Shown one piece after another: positions 23,389 to 35,085 of a DNA stretch of 64,000 bases. The first letter of the stretch is position 1. Each line of letters opens with the position of its first letter. Source of the stretch: Capniomyces stellatus (lineage: Eukaryota > Kickxellomycota > Harpellomycetes > Harpellales > Legeriomycetaceae); the NCBI GenBank assembly GCA_001661515.1, contig LUVW01000041.1:1-64000 (forward strand), read 5' to 3'. Position numbers and translations under genes: made by a program. The notes beneath the pieces are model-generated. The model was given only the letters and a program-made list of their open reading frames with translations. It did not search any database and was not told the DNA's origin.

Positions 23389-25118
23389 TGTAATCTCTTG
23401 AATTAAACTTGGTTTTAGATGACAAAAGCTTACTCTGAGAACGTATTTAAACAAATATTATGAGAAGTATTTTTTCATATATGTATCTGGCTTTACAAAA
23501 ATATATGTATATTTAAGGTTACGGAATTACTAAAAAGCCACACAAAACACCACAAACTTTATATCTGTGAATGTACACAAGTGCTATCACTCTTTTTTTT
23601 TATCATTCGTATAAGTCAATCCCAACTACGCTTCCCATATTTGATTTTTCAAAGCTAGTGTTTGAGACTTTGTATGTATCCTCTACTCTTTGGGGAAAAA
23701 AATTCAGTAGAAATAAAAAGAGTAGAATGCAACCTACAGCACTTTTAGCGCTTCTTTGCCTTTGAATTGGTAAATTCCGGTGATAGTAAAAGAGTTGGAC
23801 GAAAATACCTGAATCGCGAGCATATTCATCCATTTTTGAGTTTCTCTTTCTTCCATTTTTTTCCTTTCAAGTTAGTGGTCTGCAACTTTTCTGTTTAGAG
23901 CCAACATAGAACTGTATCTTTATTCTTAATTTTACTAGAGTTTGTCGGAATAACCATAACAACAACCATAACAACAACAATAACAACAACAATAACAACA
24001 ATAATAATAATAACGATCTAGTAAATGTCAGTTTTCAGCGTAGAGTTGAAAGTAATAAGTTTCTGAAATTGTGTGGCATCATGTTTGAACATATTCGCGA
24101 GCTTAATCCCGACGTTTGGCCTATTTAGATATATTTCAAAGTAGGTAGCCATACTCGGCGACTTTTTACTTTTTAGGTTCCCGCAGTTATCATACTGGGC
24201 TATCAAAACGATATTTAGCAACTATGTGCCATGTTGAGTATATTTATAATTCAAGCACGTATGTATAACGTAAGTTTATGGTTTTTCATGTTTGTATGGA
24301 GTCTATTTCCTTTCAAAAAAAAATACACAACTAATTAAGCTGTAATATCCGTGGTAAGATATATCATATTATAAGCCAATGCTAGTGATAAATAAATAGT
24401 AAACTCTAAAAGTCTGTTAATACCAAGCTACTATTAATACTCAGTATGATGAATATCTGAGTATGTTTGGCATTTTGTTTCTAGTCTCCAGTTGCTGGTG
24501 AGTCTGTTTGCAATTGACCATAGCCAACTTGGATATACAAATGTGTGTGTATCCCTCACCAAAACTATATCAGTGTGTGGTGTTCAAAAAACTAGCTAGT
24601 GTTCTTGATACGCTGTAGTTTTCTTGGCAAGGAGTTGGTGTACATTCAGTTGCTATATGTGATAGTATGTGTCCAGTAATACACCTGTATGTTTTGGTAA
24701 CCTTTGTATAGACAAACTTGGTATATAGATAAAATAAAGATAAAAGTCAATTTTTGCGTGAATCCAATGCTCTGCATAGAAAGTAAAGATCGATAATGCG
24801 AGCAGGGTTTAAGAAACTTTCAATTGGTGTATGGTCATTGACTCGAGTGTTTGTAAAGTTATTGATCGGGCCTTTATGGCAATGTGTTTAGGTTTCCGAA
24901 CTAAATGTAATAAAATCAGAAAATAAACAGGTTTTTTGCATATCAATATTTGATTTGATCCTATAGCAACAAGGAATTTGATGTAGCACTTACTCGATTA
25001 AGTTAAGTTGAGTTGAGTTGAAACAAGATAAACCAGTTATTATATTAGCATCTATACAGAATATGGAAAATTGGTATACAGTTGGGGAAATATATTTGAC
25101 TGAACCAGCTTTTCTAAT
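23389..25118. other. Intergenic region upstream of transporter copy 4
   Basis: About 1.7 kb of AT-rich DNA. It contains an AAC/AAT trinucleotide repeat at about 23950-24012. Two short minus-strand frames (23603-23833 and 24018-24221) have no recognisable domain and no convincing splice signals joining them. No supported gene. Confidence 0.5.
23950..24012. repeat. AAC/AAT trinucleotide microsatellite
   Basis: Imperfect AACAACAAT units run for about 60 bp and end in ATAATAATAATAA. The repeat is non-coding. Confidence 0.75.
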
Positions 25119-25384
25119 CAATATCTCTCCTAAACAATTCTATTTACTATACTGCCTTATAACTGTACTATGATTTGTTGTGTTCATTCTCTCTCATCCA
25201 GTCTCTTTCAAGTCTGCTTTACATTTTACATTTTACATTAATATAATTATTGCTGTCCAAAACCATCAGTCAGTAAAATAGTGAAAGAAAAAAAAAAGAT
25301 TGGTCAAACTAAAGCAATTTACACCACCAATTAACTTGCTGACAGTTCGCAAGATGATTAACCTCACGAGTTATACAAAGCTGA
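25119..25384 (+). repeat. Left inverted-repeat arm (266 bp)
   Basis: Begins CAATATCTCTCCTAAACAAT and ends GCTGA. It contains three tandem TTTTACA-like units near 25220-25238. It is the reverse complement of 27325-27590 with about two mismatches at the inner end. Confidence 0.93.
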
Positions 25385-25466
25385 CAAAGACTAATGATAG
25401 TAAGTATGCAAATTAAAGTGACAATGCTTTTTACTTTATGAATAGATCAAAAAAAAATTGCGAAAA

Positions 25467-25530
25467 AAAAATGGTGGAGAAAAAATGGTGGAGAAAAAAT
25501 GGTGGAGAAAAAATGGTGGAAAAAAAAAAG
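25467..25530. repeat. 14-bp tandem repeat (AAAAAATGGTGGAG)
   Basis: About four units of a 14-bp motif, in the spacer of the inverted-repeat element. On the minus strand it yields an artefactual Phe/His-rich open frame at 25447-25701. Confidence 0.85.
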
Positions 25531-26444
25531 GTGGGTAACATGAAAAAAAAACATCATTGAGAAATAAAAGTATAATCGGTAGTACATGAAAGGATGCTGC
25601 GACAAAAAAGTTGAAAGCGGTGGTGGAAGGAAATCTAAAGGGAACGCGGTTATATAAGCACTATCAATAGTCTGTGACCACAAGTGCTTGTGACTTTTCA
25701 TTGCCTAATTTGGCTAGACAAGATTAGTAAAAAATACGCTTTACAAATTAAATATGCGAATTGAGTAACGGGCGAGCGAAATGGAAATAATAACAAATGT
25801 TTTACGGTGGTTAATAATAATTTGTTATATGTAATCCAATTAGTAGCCCAGTGCTACTCTTTAGAAATCGTAGTTAATTTAATCAGACAAAGTAAAAAAA
25901 GTCACTAAAAAGAGAAATCGTTTTTTTTATTGAATTTGTAAAAAAATAATTAATAAACAAAATTAATTAGAAAAAGCGCCAATAAAAAAAAACACTCGCG
26001 CTTTTAAGCGAGCTCTTACAAAAAAAGTAAAGTAAAATGTTGGATTCAACGTCGTTTCTTACACGATCTAGCATTTATGTTATACAAGGTTCAAGACGTG
26101 AAAATCATTACATATAAAGTGTCATTAAAGTTTGTGCCTTTTGAGTGTTGAAGTTGGTGATGAACAGCCCAATTTATACACAACCCTACTTGTGCTGTTT
26201 TCACTTTTGAGTTTGAAGAGGTAAAAATAATGGTGTTGGAAGCTTTATACAAAATAAATCAGTGGTATTTCTAAAGTTGGATTTTCCAGCTTAGCTAGCA
26301 TTTCGACTTGGAGACAGAGGCAAAGAGATATATTGGACATGTCAGATGAAAGTACGTTTACAACGACTCCCAGGTAGTTGAAACACGTTTGACAATGTTG
26401 TTTGGTTGACTAAAGCAAAACGAAAACGGCTATTATGTTAGGTT

Positions 26445-26562
26445 GCTAGACTGGACAGAGTAGGCTGGACTGAACTAGATTAGGCCATACTAGGATAGAA
26501 GAGAATAGACTAGAACAGAATAGAATATACTAGACTATAATAGACTATAATAGAACAGGTGC
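26445..26562. repeat. Degenerate TAGACTRRA/AGAATAG repeat in element spacer
   Basis: Short units such as CTAGACTGGAC, ACTAGAACAGAATAG and TAGACTATAATAGACTATAATAG repeat imperfectly over about 120 bp. No coding potential is seen. Confidence 0.6.
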
Positions 26563-27324
26563 ATCTATTACTATCAATTTTTTTATAAAGCCCGACAATA
26601 ACAGCAATAAAAAAAAAGTGCAGACTGATAATAGAGCTGATGAAAAGTAGTACGCGAGTATGTTGATGTTAAGTTTGCACTACAATTGAACTAATTGCGC
26701 TGGTTTAGTAATTGCAACCAAGTTTGGATAACAAATTTATTGTAGAGTAAATTGGTTCAGTTTACACGATTAGTCCAAAATGGGATGAAATAGAAATAGT
26801 TGACTTAAATTAAAAGTAATTACATGTCATAAAATATTTTCTAATTGTTGTAGATTTATTACCAAATCACCAAGATTTAGCAAAATAAGAAAATAGCTGA
26901 GCTTATCATCGATGCTGCCATTTACTTAGGTTAATTTTTTGTTGATATTGTTGGAATATTCCTGGCTTTTCCGACGCTGAGATTTTAGAGTGACATTAAA
27001 CACACAAGTCAGCACTCGATTTGTTTAAACGTTTACGCTGACCATTAGATGTTACTAAATACATATTATATAATTCTCGTACGAATAAGTGTATAAATAG
27101 CGCCCACTCCAAAATCCAGTTACACTCGGGTACCAAATCCGGTTGCAAAAAAAAAAAGTAAACATAAATATAAAAGTAAATATAGAAATTTCAAGTTTTA
27201 TTTTCCAACTTGTTTGGCAAAGTGTTGTTTTTGCCTTATAAAAGTGGGTTTATGTGATAATTGAAAGAAAGAAAGAAAGACATCAACACGCCAAATATAC
27301 ATGCTTTTTTGGGCATGCCCTATT

Positions 27325-27590
27325 TCAGCCTTGTATAACCCGTGAGGTTAATCATCTTGCGAACTGTCAGCAAGTTAATTGGTGGTGTAAATTGCTTTAG
27401 TTTGACCAATCTTTTTTTTTTCTTTCACTATTTTACTGACTGATGGTTTTGGACAGCAATAATTATATTAATGTAAAATGTAAAATGTAAAGCAGACTTG
27501 AAAGAGACTGGATGAGAGAGAATGAACACAACAAATCATAGTACAGTTATAAGGCAGTATAGTAAATAGAATTGTTTAGGAGAGATATTG
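27325..27590 (-). repeat. Right inverted-repeat arm (266 bp)
   Basis: Reverse complement of 25119-25384. The outer end is GAGATATTG at 27582-27590, and similarity stops at the next base on both sides. Confidence 0.93.
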
Positions 27591-28529
27591 TCCAGTTAAA
27601 GACGACATTATTATTTTTCACAGATTAAAAGTAGGCAAAAACAAAATCAACCAAGTTGGGCTATTTAACAACCATAGTTACTATTAACAGACTATCTTAT
27701 ATTTAATGTATTGTTGAAATTCCCAGCTTTGTTTGCCGAAATTTCAAAGTTAATATTGATGAAATAAAATAAAAAAATTAACACCATCTTAATATCAATA
27801 GAATAAATACAATGACTAAAATAAAATAAACTGTTAAATAAAACTGAATTTGTAAATTATGAATTAATTTTAGACATTTCAATGCCAAAAAAAGAACAGA
27901 GAAAAAACGGGAAATTAAGAAATGAGAAATACAGAAAAACGGGAAATAAAGAAAAAAAATTAAATTCCCAACTCCCAGAGTTTAGCCTCATTAAACTAAA
28001 AATAAACATTTCCCAGTCGCAGAATGATGGAGATTGATTAAGAGTTTATTTTTTTCTTTGTATTGTTACATTTACAGGCCATAACGAAATTATTTGAATG
28101 ACTAAAGCAAAGGGAATAATGACTTGATTGTGAGATATGATTAAACTAAAGTAATAAATATATCTTTAAAGCATAGAGACTCCTGGATATTTGGAAATGA
28201 CACGATAGTAAAATGAGAGAGGAATAAGGCTGGCTGAGAAAGGAACAAGAAAAGAATAACGTGTTGAGGTTGTGGGGATCAAAAGAAAGAGCTTTTTTTA
28301 AGCATTTTTTTTTTAAAGCTAAAGGAAAGATTTATTGAATGTGTGCAGAATAATCGTGTATCTAGTACAAGTTAAAGAAAAGAAAGATGATATATCTGAA
28401 AAAAAGAAAAAAAAGGGGTATAAACAAACGAATGATGCACGGGATTTCTAAATAATATACAAGCAAAAGTGATGTAATGAAATATAAAAATATATATGTG
28501 GGAATGTATATATAATTTACAAGGCGGAA
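27591..28529. other. Intergenic region downstream of the cyclin gene
   Basis: About 0.9 kb of A-rich sequence with AAATAAAG/AAATAAAA-type signals on either strand. It forms the 3' flank of the minus-strand cyclin gene. No gene is seen. Confidence 0.5.
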
Positions 28530-30035
28530 TTATGCAAAGTTAGATGGGGGCTGCACTAGCATAGCGCCAAAAAAGTAGGGGTTGTAACTATAATTGTCTA
28601 TTGATGGTTTAGACATGTTGGCAATAGTAAAGTTGATGAAGGGGAGGGTGGTGGGGGGGCCGGTGGGAATTGTGTTTATGTTTTCAAAGTTATTGCGAGT
28701 ATAGTAGGAGTTGGAGTTCTGGGGGATTCCAAGAGATGGAAAGGAGACATTTGGGTGGTTTGGGATCAAGCAGTCACCATTGATGTCGCCCATGCTTTTA
28801 GAGTTTCTATAGTTGTAGCTAAACAGACGTTGGGGTAGGCAGGATATGGTGTCAGAGCTGTTGAGGGCAGGATATTGGGAGGAGCTGTTGAAGTTGGCCA
28901 GGTTGTTGTCTGGGCAAATACCATAAACTGTGGCGGAATTAGATCGGGCTGGAATAAATTCGGCTGGGGAAGTTAGCGAGTATGCGTTCAAGTCAAATCC
29001 ATTATTGCTGTTGTTGCTGTTGCTGTTTGACATGGCTTGTAGTCCGTTTTCGGGGTATTCCAAGTAGCTGCTGCTGCTGTTGGTGCTGTGGTTTAAATAT
29101 GGCTGTGGTGGACAAACTTGGTTGTCGATTTTCTGGTACGCAAAGCTACAGTTCTCGTTTTGTTGTTTGCCTAGTGGCAGATACATCGAGCTTACGTTGC
29201 TCCCGCTATTGTAGAAGCCCGGAATGCTGACATCAACGTTGCTTTCTTCCATATTCATATTCATACTTCTAAAAGGATAGGATGAGTGTCTGCCTCGTTT
29301 GCTGGGGTGGTGGTAGTCATATGCATTTTCGTTTCTAGGCTCGCATGTGGTCGGCACAATCTGGTGTATCAGATCCTGGTTATGGCAAACGCTTTGGACT
29401 CCATTGGGCTGAACGTTGTAATCTATATCGTTTCTAAGTCTCTTGGTGTATATGGTCTTGCTGCTTTCTGCCAATGTGCTGAGGCTGGATGCTGCTGTAA
29501 CAAACTGCGATGTTTCGTCTACTGGCGCAAACAGATCGTCGTTCAGCAGCTCTAGGCATGTTACCAGCTTAGGGTTTGAAACTATAAACACATTTCGGAT
29601 CTGCATAATCCATTCTGAATACTCTGATGGCTTTACGTACAGCTTGTGTTTGATTGCATTCAAGAACTCTCGCTGCATAGTCACTAAATCCGAAAACGGT
29701 ATCTTGGTAACATCCGACCATGTTTTTGTTGTAAATGTGTTGTCTTCCAGGTATTTGCTGGATAGTATCATTGCTACTGAAAATATCCGAAACTCGCTTC
29801 CTTTTCCAGGGTATACTGAGGGGTGGCTTACTTTGAATCTGCGCACATAGTACAACGCCAACAGTATAACTGATGACGAAACCTGCGTCGCACTTAGCAC
29901 TGAGCTGCAGAATTTCTGAAACGGTACCAAGCCTACTATGTCTTTCTCCACTGTCTTAAACCAAACCGATGAAATAACTCTAGCTATAAGCTCGGCCTTC
30001 GTTTGTGTTGATAGAGTCTTAAGATCCATCATCAT
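28530..30035 (-). CDS. Cyclin of the Pcl/Pho80 type (partner of a Pho85-like CDK)
   Basis: This single-exon gene encodes 501 residues. It begins with three consecutive Met codons; the first, at 30035, is used here. A cyclin N-terminal fold covers about residues 15-150. Landmarks are LVPFQKFCSSVL, VSSSVILLALYYVRRF, FRIFSVAMILSSKYLEDNTFTTKTW, and DLVTMQREFLNAIKHKLYVKPSEYSEW. The SSKYLxDNTFTxxxW pattern is characteristic of Pcl1/Pcl2-type cyclins, which activate Pho85 (Cdk5-like) kinase in morphogenesis and cell-cycle entry. The remaining 330 residues are Asn/Ser-rich, apparently disordered and without a domain. The C-terminal part encodes Asn/Ser runs from AAC/AGC repeats. The exact Pcl subclass is not certain. 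Confidence 0.85.
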   Translation of the reverse strand: MMMDLKTLSTQTKAELIARVISSVWFKTVEKDIVGLVPFQKFCSSVLSATQVSSSVILLALYYVRRFKVSHPSVYPGKGSEFRIFSVAMILSSKYLEDNTFTTKTWSDVTKIPFSDLVTMQREFLNAIKHKLYVKPSEYSEWIMQIRNVFIVSNPKLVTCLELLNDDLFAPVDETSQFVTAASSLSTLAESSKTIYTKRLRNDIDYNVQPNGVQSVCHNQDLIHQIVPTTCEPRNENAYDYHHPSKRGRHSSYPFRSMNMNMEESNVDVSIPGFYNSGSNVSSMYLPLGKQQNENCSFAYQKIDNQVCPPQPYLNHSTNSSSSYLEYPENGLQAMSNSNSNNSNNGFDLNAYSLTSPAEFIPARSNSATVYGICPDNNLANFNSSSQYPALNSSDTISCLPQRLFSYNYRNSKSMGDINGDCLIPNHPNVSFPSLGIPQNSNSYYTRNNFENINTIPTGPPTTLPFINFTIANMSKPSIDNYSYNPYFFGAMLVQPPSNFA

Positions 30036-31590
30036 TGTTGTTGTTGTTTTTTTTACTGCTGTTGCCGCTACTGCTGCTTTTCTATTCTATTGTCTCTTGC
30101 TTTCTATTTTTTTGTTTTCTTCTGGTGTTTTTTTTTCTAGAAAATGTAAATAAATTTATGTTGGATACTTTTGCTTTGTCTCTAACCCGGCTCCGTATCA
30201 TTAGCTCGAATTCGGCAGGTTGTAGGGCTTTTTTACCTTTCAAGTTTATATCCTTGGTTTTGTTTTAGGCTTGCTTTATTTATTATTATGAGTCTTGCTT
30301 GGCTTGAACTTATTTATTGTAGCGTTTATCACCAAGGGGTTTGAATGATATTTATACTTGAAACTTGAAACTGGCCTTATTTGGTTTTGTCGTTAATGTT
30401 AAACTCGAGCCCAAGTATACTCTTGTGATTTTAATATTCATGTGTGTTCTTATGATAAGATACCTTTTTCTGGCATTTATATGATTTCTAATCTAGTTTA
30501 AACAAAAAAAAAACCCTTTTATGTGTATTTTGTTGCTCCCAAAATGCCAACAATAAGATAGTTGGTCTTTCTTATAAAAGGAAACTTAGCTAAATTCAAC
30601 ATTAGCCTTATTTCAATCGATTTGGGCGATAAATTACTTGCTTTTCATTATCTTTGTCAGATTTTTTTTTCTTTTCAATTAAGGTTTAATTAATTTGGTT
30701 TATGTAATGTAGATGAAATTGACTAATTTATTAAAATTGTGTTTTATGGCATTTCTCTTACTTCCATTGGATGTGTATCAATGTGGTATTATTATAGCCG
30801 GCAAAAACATAATTGCTTCCCTCTACTGCCTTTTTATTTTTTACTGCACTGCGTTTTAATCTGCAGTTTTTTTTTTCTTTCTTTACCTCTGCTCTGCTCT
30901 TTTTTACTTTTTTGTTTTTATTCTGCTACTTTGTTTTTAAAAATACCCAAATTCCATTTGTGAATAACTTCATTGTTACTTTATGATCTAATTAAAACCA
31001 TTATATTTTTATAAGCACAGTTTTTAGGCCACTTTTCTAATCAGCATTCTCTTTATCGACTAAACAATGCAGGAATTTTATATAATATCAACACATTAGT
31101 AATTTCCTTGAATGATTTGAATTGGTAGCCTTGATAATTTGCTTGCTCAACTCCACCTCACTTTAAAACAAAATATTCAACTGCTGTTTTATATGTATTA
31201 AACGCTATATTGGTTTTCACAACTTGCAGCCAATAGCGTTTTGATTACATTGCCTATTTGGGATTTGGAATGGTTAAAGTGCTAAAACAATGTTTTATTT
31301 ATTCTAATGACATAAAGCGCAATAAAATCCTTTTTTGTTCCATTAGATTAGCAAGCATTCTAAATTATTGTTTATTTCACTAATAAACGTACTCGAAAAT
31401 TCTGGTTTGTTTAATATTAATCTATTTATTCCTTTGTTTGCTTCCAATAGACCTTTTCTTTTGCTTTGAAAAAAATAAAGCTGCTTTGAGTTTGTTTCTT
31501 GCTTTGCTTCATGCCTCATGCTTTGCAACTTGTTTAGTTATAGCTTTGTTTCTAGCCTTTTTTCTAGTTTTTTTATTTATTGAATTTTTG

Positions 31591-31626
31591 TTTCTAGTTT
31601 TGTTTCTAGTTTTGTTTCTAGTTTGT
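31591..31626. repeat. 12-bp tandem repeat (TTTCTAGTTTTG), 3 copies
   Basis: Three head-to-tail copies in a T-rich stretch. Diverged related units (TCTAGTTTT, TCTAGCCTT) lie on either side from about 31550 to 31652. The repeat creates a spurious hydrophobic open frame. Confidence 0.75.
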
Positions 31627-32640
31627 GTTATTTTTGCTTTTGGTTCTAGTTTTGTTTTCGACGCTAAATTGGACTACTTTGTTTAATAGTTATTATATTC
31701 AGATTTCTAATTGCTTATTTGCTTTAGGCTTGATTAAATGCCATCTAACTCGCTACCTTTATTAATTATATTGTGGAGATTTCTAATTTGAAACTAAACA
31801 GAATGCCTCCCCCAACTCATTCACGTTATTAAAAACTGCTTCAGAATTATCATACAAGCTTTTTTTTTCTTTTTTTATTTTCAGCTTAGTTTCTGCATTT
31901 GTATTTAAACCAAGTTTTATCAACATGTAATTGGCCTTTTAATTTATTTTTGTCAGATTTGTCAAATTTATAACAAATTACTAAACAGCCAAGCAAACTG
32001 TTTGGAAAAAAAATAAAGTACTTCGCCTACCGCATTCAAAACCTTCTGCTCGTCTATGTTGTCTGTTTTCTTGTTTTCTCGTGGAGCTAAAAAATCAAAA
32101 TTAATCAACAATACCTTAGGCAATCAAGCAAAACAAAATACCCACCGAACCTGCTTTAATCATTTGACATCATGGAACCAAGTAAAAAGGGTTCGCCTTT
32201 GATTTTCTTTTATTATTACTGCCAATGACTTTAGAACTTTGAGACAAACCTATGAATTATTGCTATAAAATTGTACGTAATCGGTTTGTATTAAAACCAT
32301 GGGGTGTATAATTTGTCTTGACGTGTATAGCTTTAACCTAATTTAATGTAATGACTTTGATTTGTGCTTCACGATGTGTATTTACAAACCTGCACCATCA
32401 GCAACTTTTTCAACTTGGAATTATTAAATTTGCAAATAAAGGTTCACAGCTCTACTTAAAGCAAAAAACCACCCAATTATCTCATGTGAGATTTCTATTG
32501 TACTTAATAAGCATAATATAACAGATACAAAGGAAAAAAAAGTATATATATCATCCGATTTCGAGCCTTAATTGCTCAAACCATTCATTATCAAAAAAAG
32601 AAAAAGTAAGAGAAAAAAAATTGCTGCTGATGAAAAAGAT

Positions 32641-32757
32641 GCTTTTTCTTTTTTCCAATCTACTTTAAAACAAACCACATCAGGCTTTGTTAGGCATTTT
32701 CGGGGAATGATTGATTTCTATCAAATTGTAAATAAATTATTAGCACAATTACCTTGA
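32641..32757 (+). pseudogene. Possible scrap of a Ty3/gypsy-like polymerase (very tentative)
   Basis: The plus-strand translation contains GFVRHFRGMIDFYQIVNKLLAQLP. It faintly recalls the reverse-transcriptase to RNase H linker of Ty3/gypsy elements, where a V-R-x-F-L-G-x-x-N-F-Y-R-R-F-I motif is common. The match is only about ten residues. No catalytic YxDD, RNase H or integrase motif was found nearby, and stops follow at once. It may be chance. Confidence 0.18.
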
Positions 32758-35039
32758 AGATTTACAACAATGTAACCGATGCAACCAATATAGCCAATGT
32801 AACTTGGGATTTCAAATTGTTATTAATTTATGCAAGCCTATTTGGCTTTAATCCCCAAACATTCTTGCCTTATGCCACGGAAATCTCGGGGTTAAAAAAA
32901 ACCCCATCAATTTCAAATTCATTGGAAAAAATAACTATCTTTCACCAACAATAACAAATGTTATCGTCTTTTTCTCTAAAGTGACACTGTCATTTGCATA
33001 AAAAAAGCTAATTACAATCAAGGTCACCCACTTGATTGTTTCTATTAGTGTACAGTCCACTGGTGGAAGTTGGGCGCATCTTTACAAAACAATTGTTTTA
33101 TTTTCTTATTGGCAAGTTTTACAATAAGCTGAATGTTATTTCTACTTTTCTTTTTTTAGATTTCTGGATTTGAGAATTTTTAATTGCGAGACTAGATTGA
33201 ATTTTGCACACTTCAACTCGAAAATGATCGCATAAACAATGGTTTGATTTTTGTTTGTCAAGTATTTGAAAGATGGAAAAAAAAATGCATTTTTGGAAAG
33301 ACTGGTTAGTTTGCCTTTTTGATTTATCACTTGTTAATATGCAGTTACAAAAGCACTTTGTGCCCTGCCTTTGCAATTAGCCTATGTCTGTTTTGCACAT
33401 GTTTGAATTTATGTTGGAATCTTTCCTCTTTTATAATGTTCGTTTATTTATCCACGTTGTACAACCAAAACAACACTTGTGTAATTATTGTTAAACACAA
33501 GGAGTCAACACTTCCCGTTTTACAACCCGACTAGAATTATGTCAATGCTTTACAAATCTTTGAAAACAAGCGCAAACATTAAATGTCTTTACATTATGTT
33601 GCACTACAATAAAAAAGGCGCAATATACAAACATGGCAATTGTGTGACAAACAAGTGAGCTAAGCGTTATGTCAAGTCTTTTCTTTTAAATAACATACAT
33701 TGCAATGGTACCTTGTGCTTCCTGGCAAATTGCTCTGTGAATAGTGAATATTTTGAGTTTGATTTCTTTTGCTTTTATTAGCTTGATGGGTTTGTCATGA
33801 AGAAACGTATCATTAATGAATTGACTTATTTGAATAGAGTCCAAAACAATCGCTGTAAAGCAACCAGCACTATTATCAAGTTACATTCACATTGATGGCT
33901 GGCTTGTAATGATCTGATTCATTCAATACCCCCAGTATTCTTTTTCGCAGAGCAAAATGAAGAAAAAAACACACTATTATCAATATACTGGCGACTACCT
34001 CAACACATTATGTCTTGCAAAATCCCTAATCTCTATTGTAACATTGCAATATTTTATGATGCAATGTTATAACAGCCCCATTGGCCAGCATCAACTCGAC
34101 CTCAAATCAATCTCCACCAAGTTTCTCGAAGCAGTTTTGACGTAAGTTTCTCAGCTCTCAAGCCGAAGCTCATTATAAAGATCTTAATACCAATTTGATC
34201 ATAGGTTTTTTACCAACATTTCTTGGTTAGTCCATTGAACTAATCACGTTTTATAATTTTTTCCTTATTGAGCCAACCTTTTTATAATCCCCAATTATTT
34301 AATTTTTTTTTTTTACTGAAGCCATTATTTAATTCTTGATAGACTGGCAGAAATGCATGTATTGCACCTCAATAGTAAACACGTTTTGAAATTCGCCAAT
34401 TTCAATCCTCTGTTTTAGCTAAAGTAAATCACAGCAGTAATTGGTCCATAAATGAACATTTTCAAAACCATTAAGTTAGTGTAACCCCAATCCAAGCGCC
34501 TTACCATATAACTTTCACGATGTGTGACTCCGTTAGTTCAGATTAATTTAACTGCAATGACCGTAGTAACTGACTGACAACTAAATTTACGCTTTTAACC
34601 CAATTGCGTATTTCCTGGCTAGAAAGAAAAGAATAAAAATAAAAATAGCTTCGACCCAATAGATTCGTAAAATGTTGCAAACCCATTCTAGGTGTCTGAT
34701 TATCAGCTTAAATGAACACAAATTCGGCTTGGTTGGTAAAAGCTTACCTGTTTATTTTGCTATTGTCAACATAAATATGTGAGAACTATACACAATTAGA
34801 GTTGGGCAGCAATTAAACAAATTAGGAAAGCAAAACTAAAGCGAGAAAGGAAGGCCAAAACACGAGGTCAATTAGACAAAGTGGTTTGAATCGCCCAAAT
34901 TTATCCAAAAGTTGCTTCCAAGACTTTACCAACTTGTATTTTGCGCCAGTGCTTTAACAACCGATATATGTGATCACTTTCGACCACAAACCGATTATAC
35001 TACCAACGCCAATTCCCAACTATACATCAAGGAAACTAG

Positions 35040-35085
35040 GTATGTTATTGCTTTTTTTTGACTGTGTTATTGATTTGTTTTGCAG
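35040..35085 (+). other. Intron-like segment in an otherwise gene-free region
   Basis: The segment begins GTATGT directly after an AG and ends TTTTGCAG behind a T-rich tract. This is a complete short-intron layout. Flanking exon-like sequences give no recognisable protein. If real it would belong to a non-coding or small spliced transcript. Confidence 0.25.

Larger units (their letters stand above)
25119..27590. mobile_element. Putative non-autonomous DNA element with 266-bp terminal inverted repeats
   Basis: Two arms, 25119-25384 and 27325-27590, are reverse complements of each other. By direct reading they match along their length except for two substitutions near the inner ends (CACGAG/CACGGG and ACAAAG/ACAAGG). 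Both arms begin and end with CAATATCTC...GAGATATTG, and identity stops abruptly at these outer ends. The 1940-bp spacer has no open frame with a transposase or integrase motif. It holds low-complexity repeats and a 10-bp palindrome (GGGCATGCCC) at 27311-27320, just inside the right arm. I could not see a clear target-site duplication: the left flank ends TTCTAAT and the right flank starts TCCAGTT. A long-TIR or fold-back element that relies on a transposase elsewhere fits best. A segmental inverted duplication or a recent gene-conversion event between arms is the alternative. Confidence 0.65.

Noticed and set aside
23603..24221. Two short minus-strand frames as a possible two-exon gene
   Set aside because: No donor or acceptor signals join them in phase and no domain is recognised.
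25447..25701. 84-codon Phe/His-rich frame in the inverted-repeat element
   Set aside because: It is encoded largely by a 14-bp tandem repeat and has no transposase features.
25119..27590. Reading the paired arms as long terminal repeats of a retrotransposon
   Set aside because: The arms are inverted, not direct, and the spacer has no gag or pol frame.
31438..31686. 82-codon hydrophobic frame
   Set aside because: It arises from a TTTCTAGTTTTG tandem repeat.
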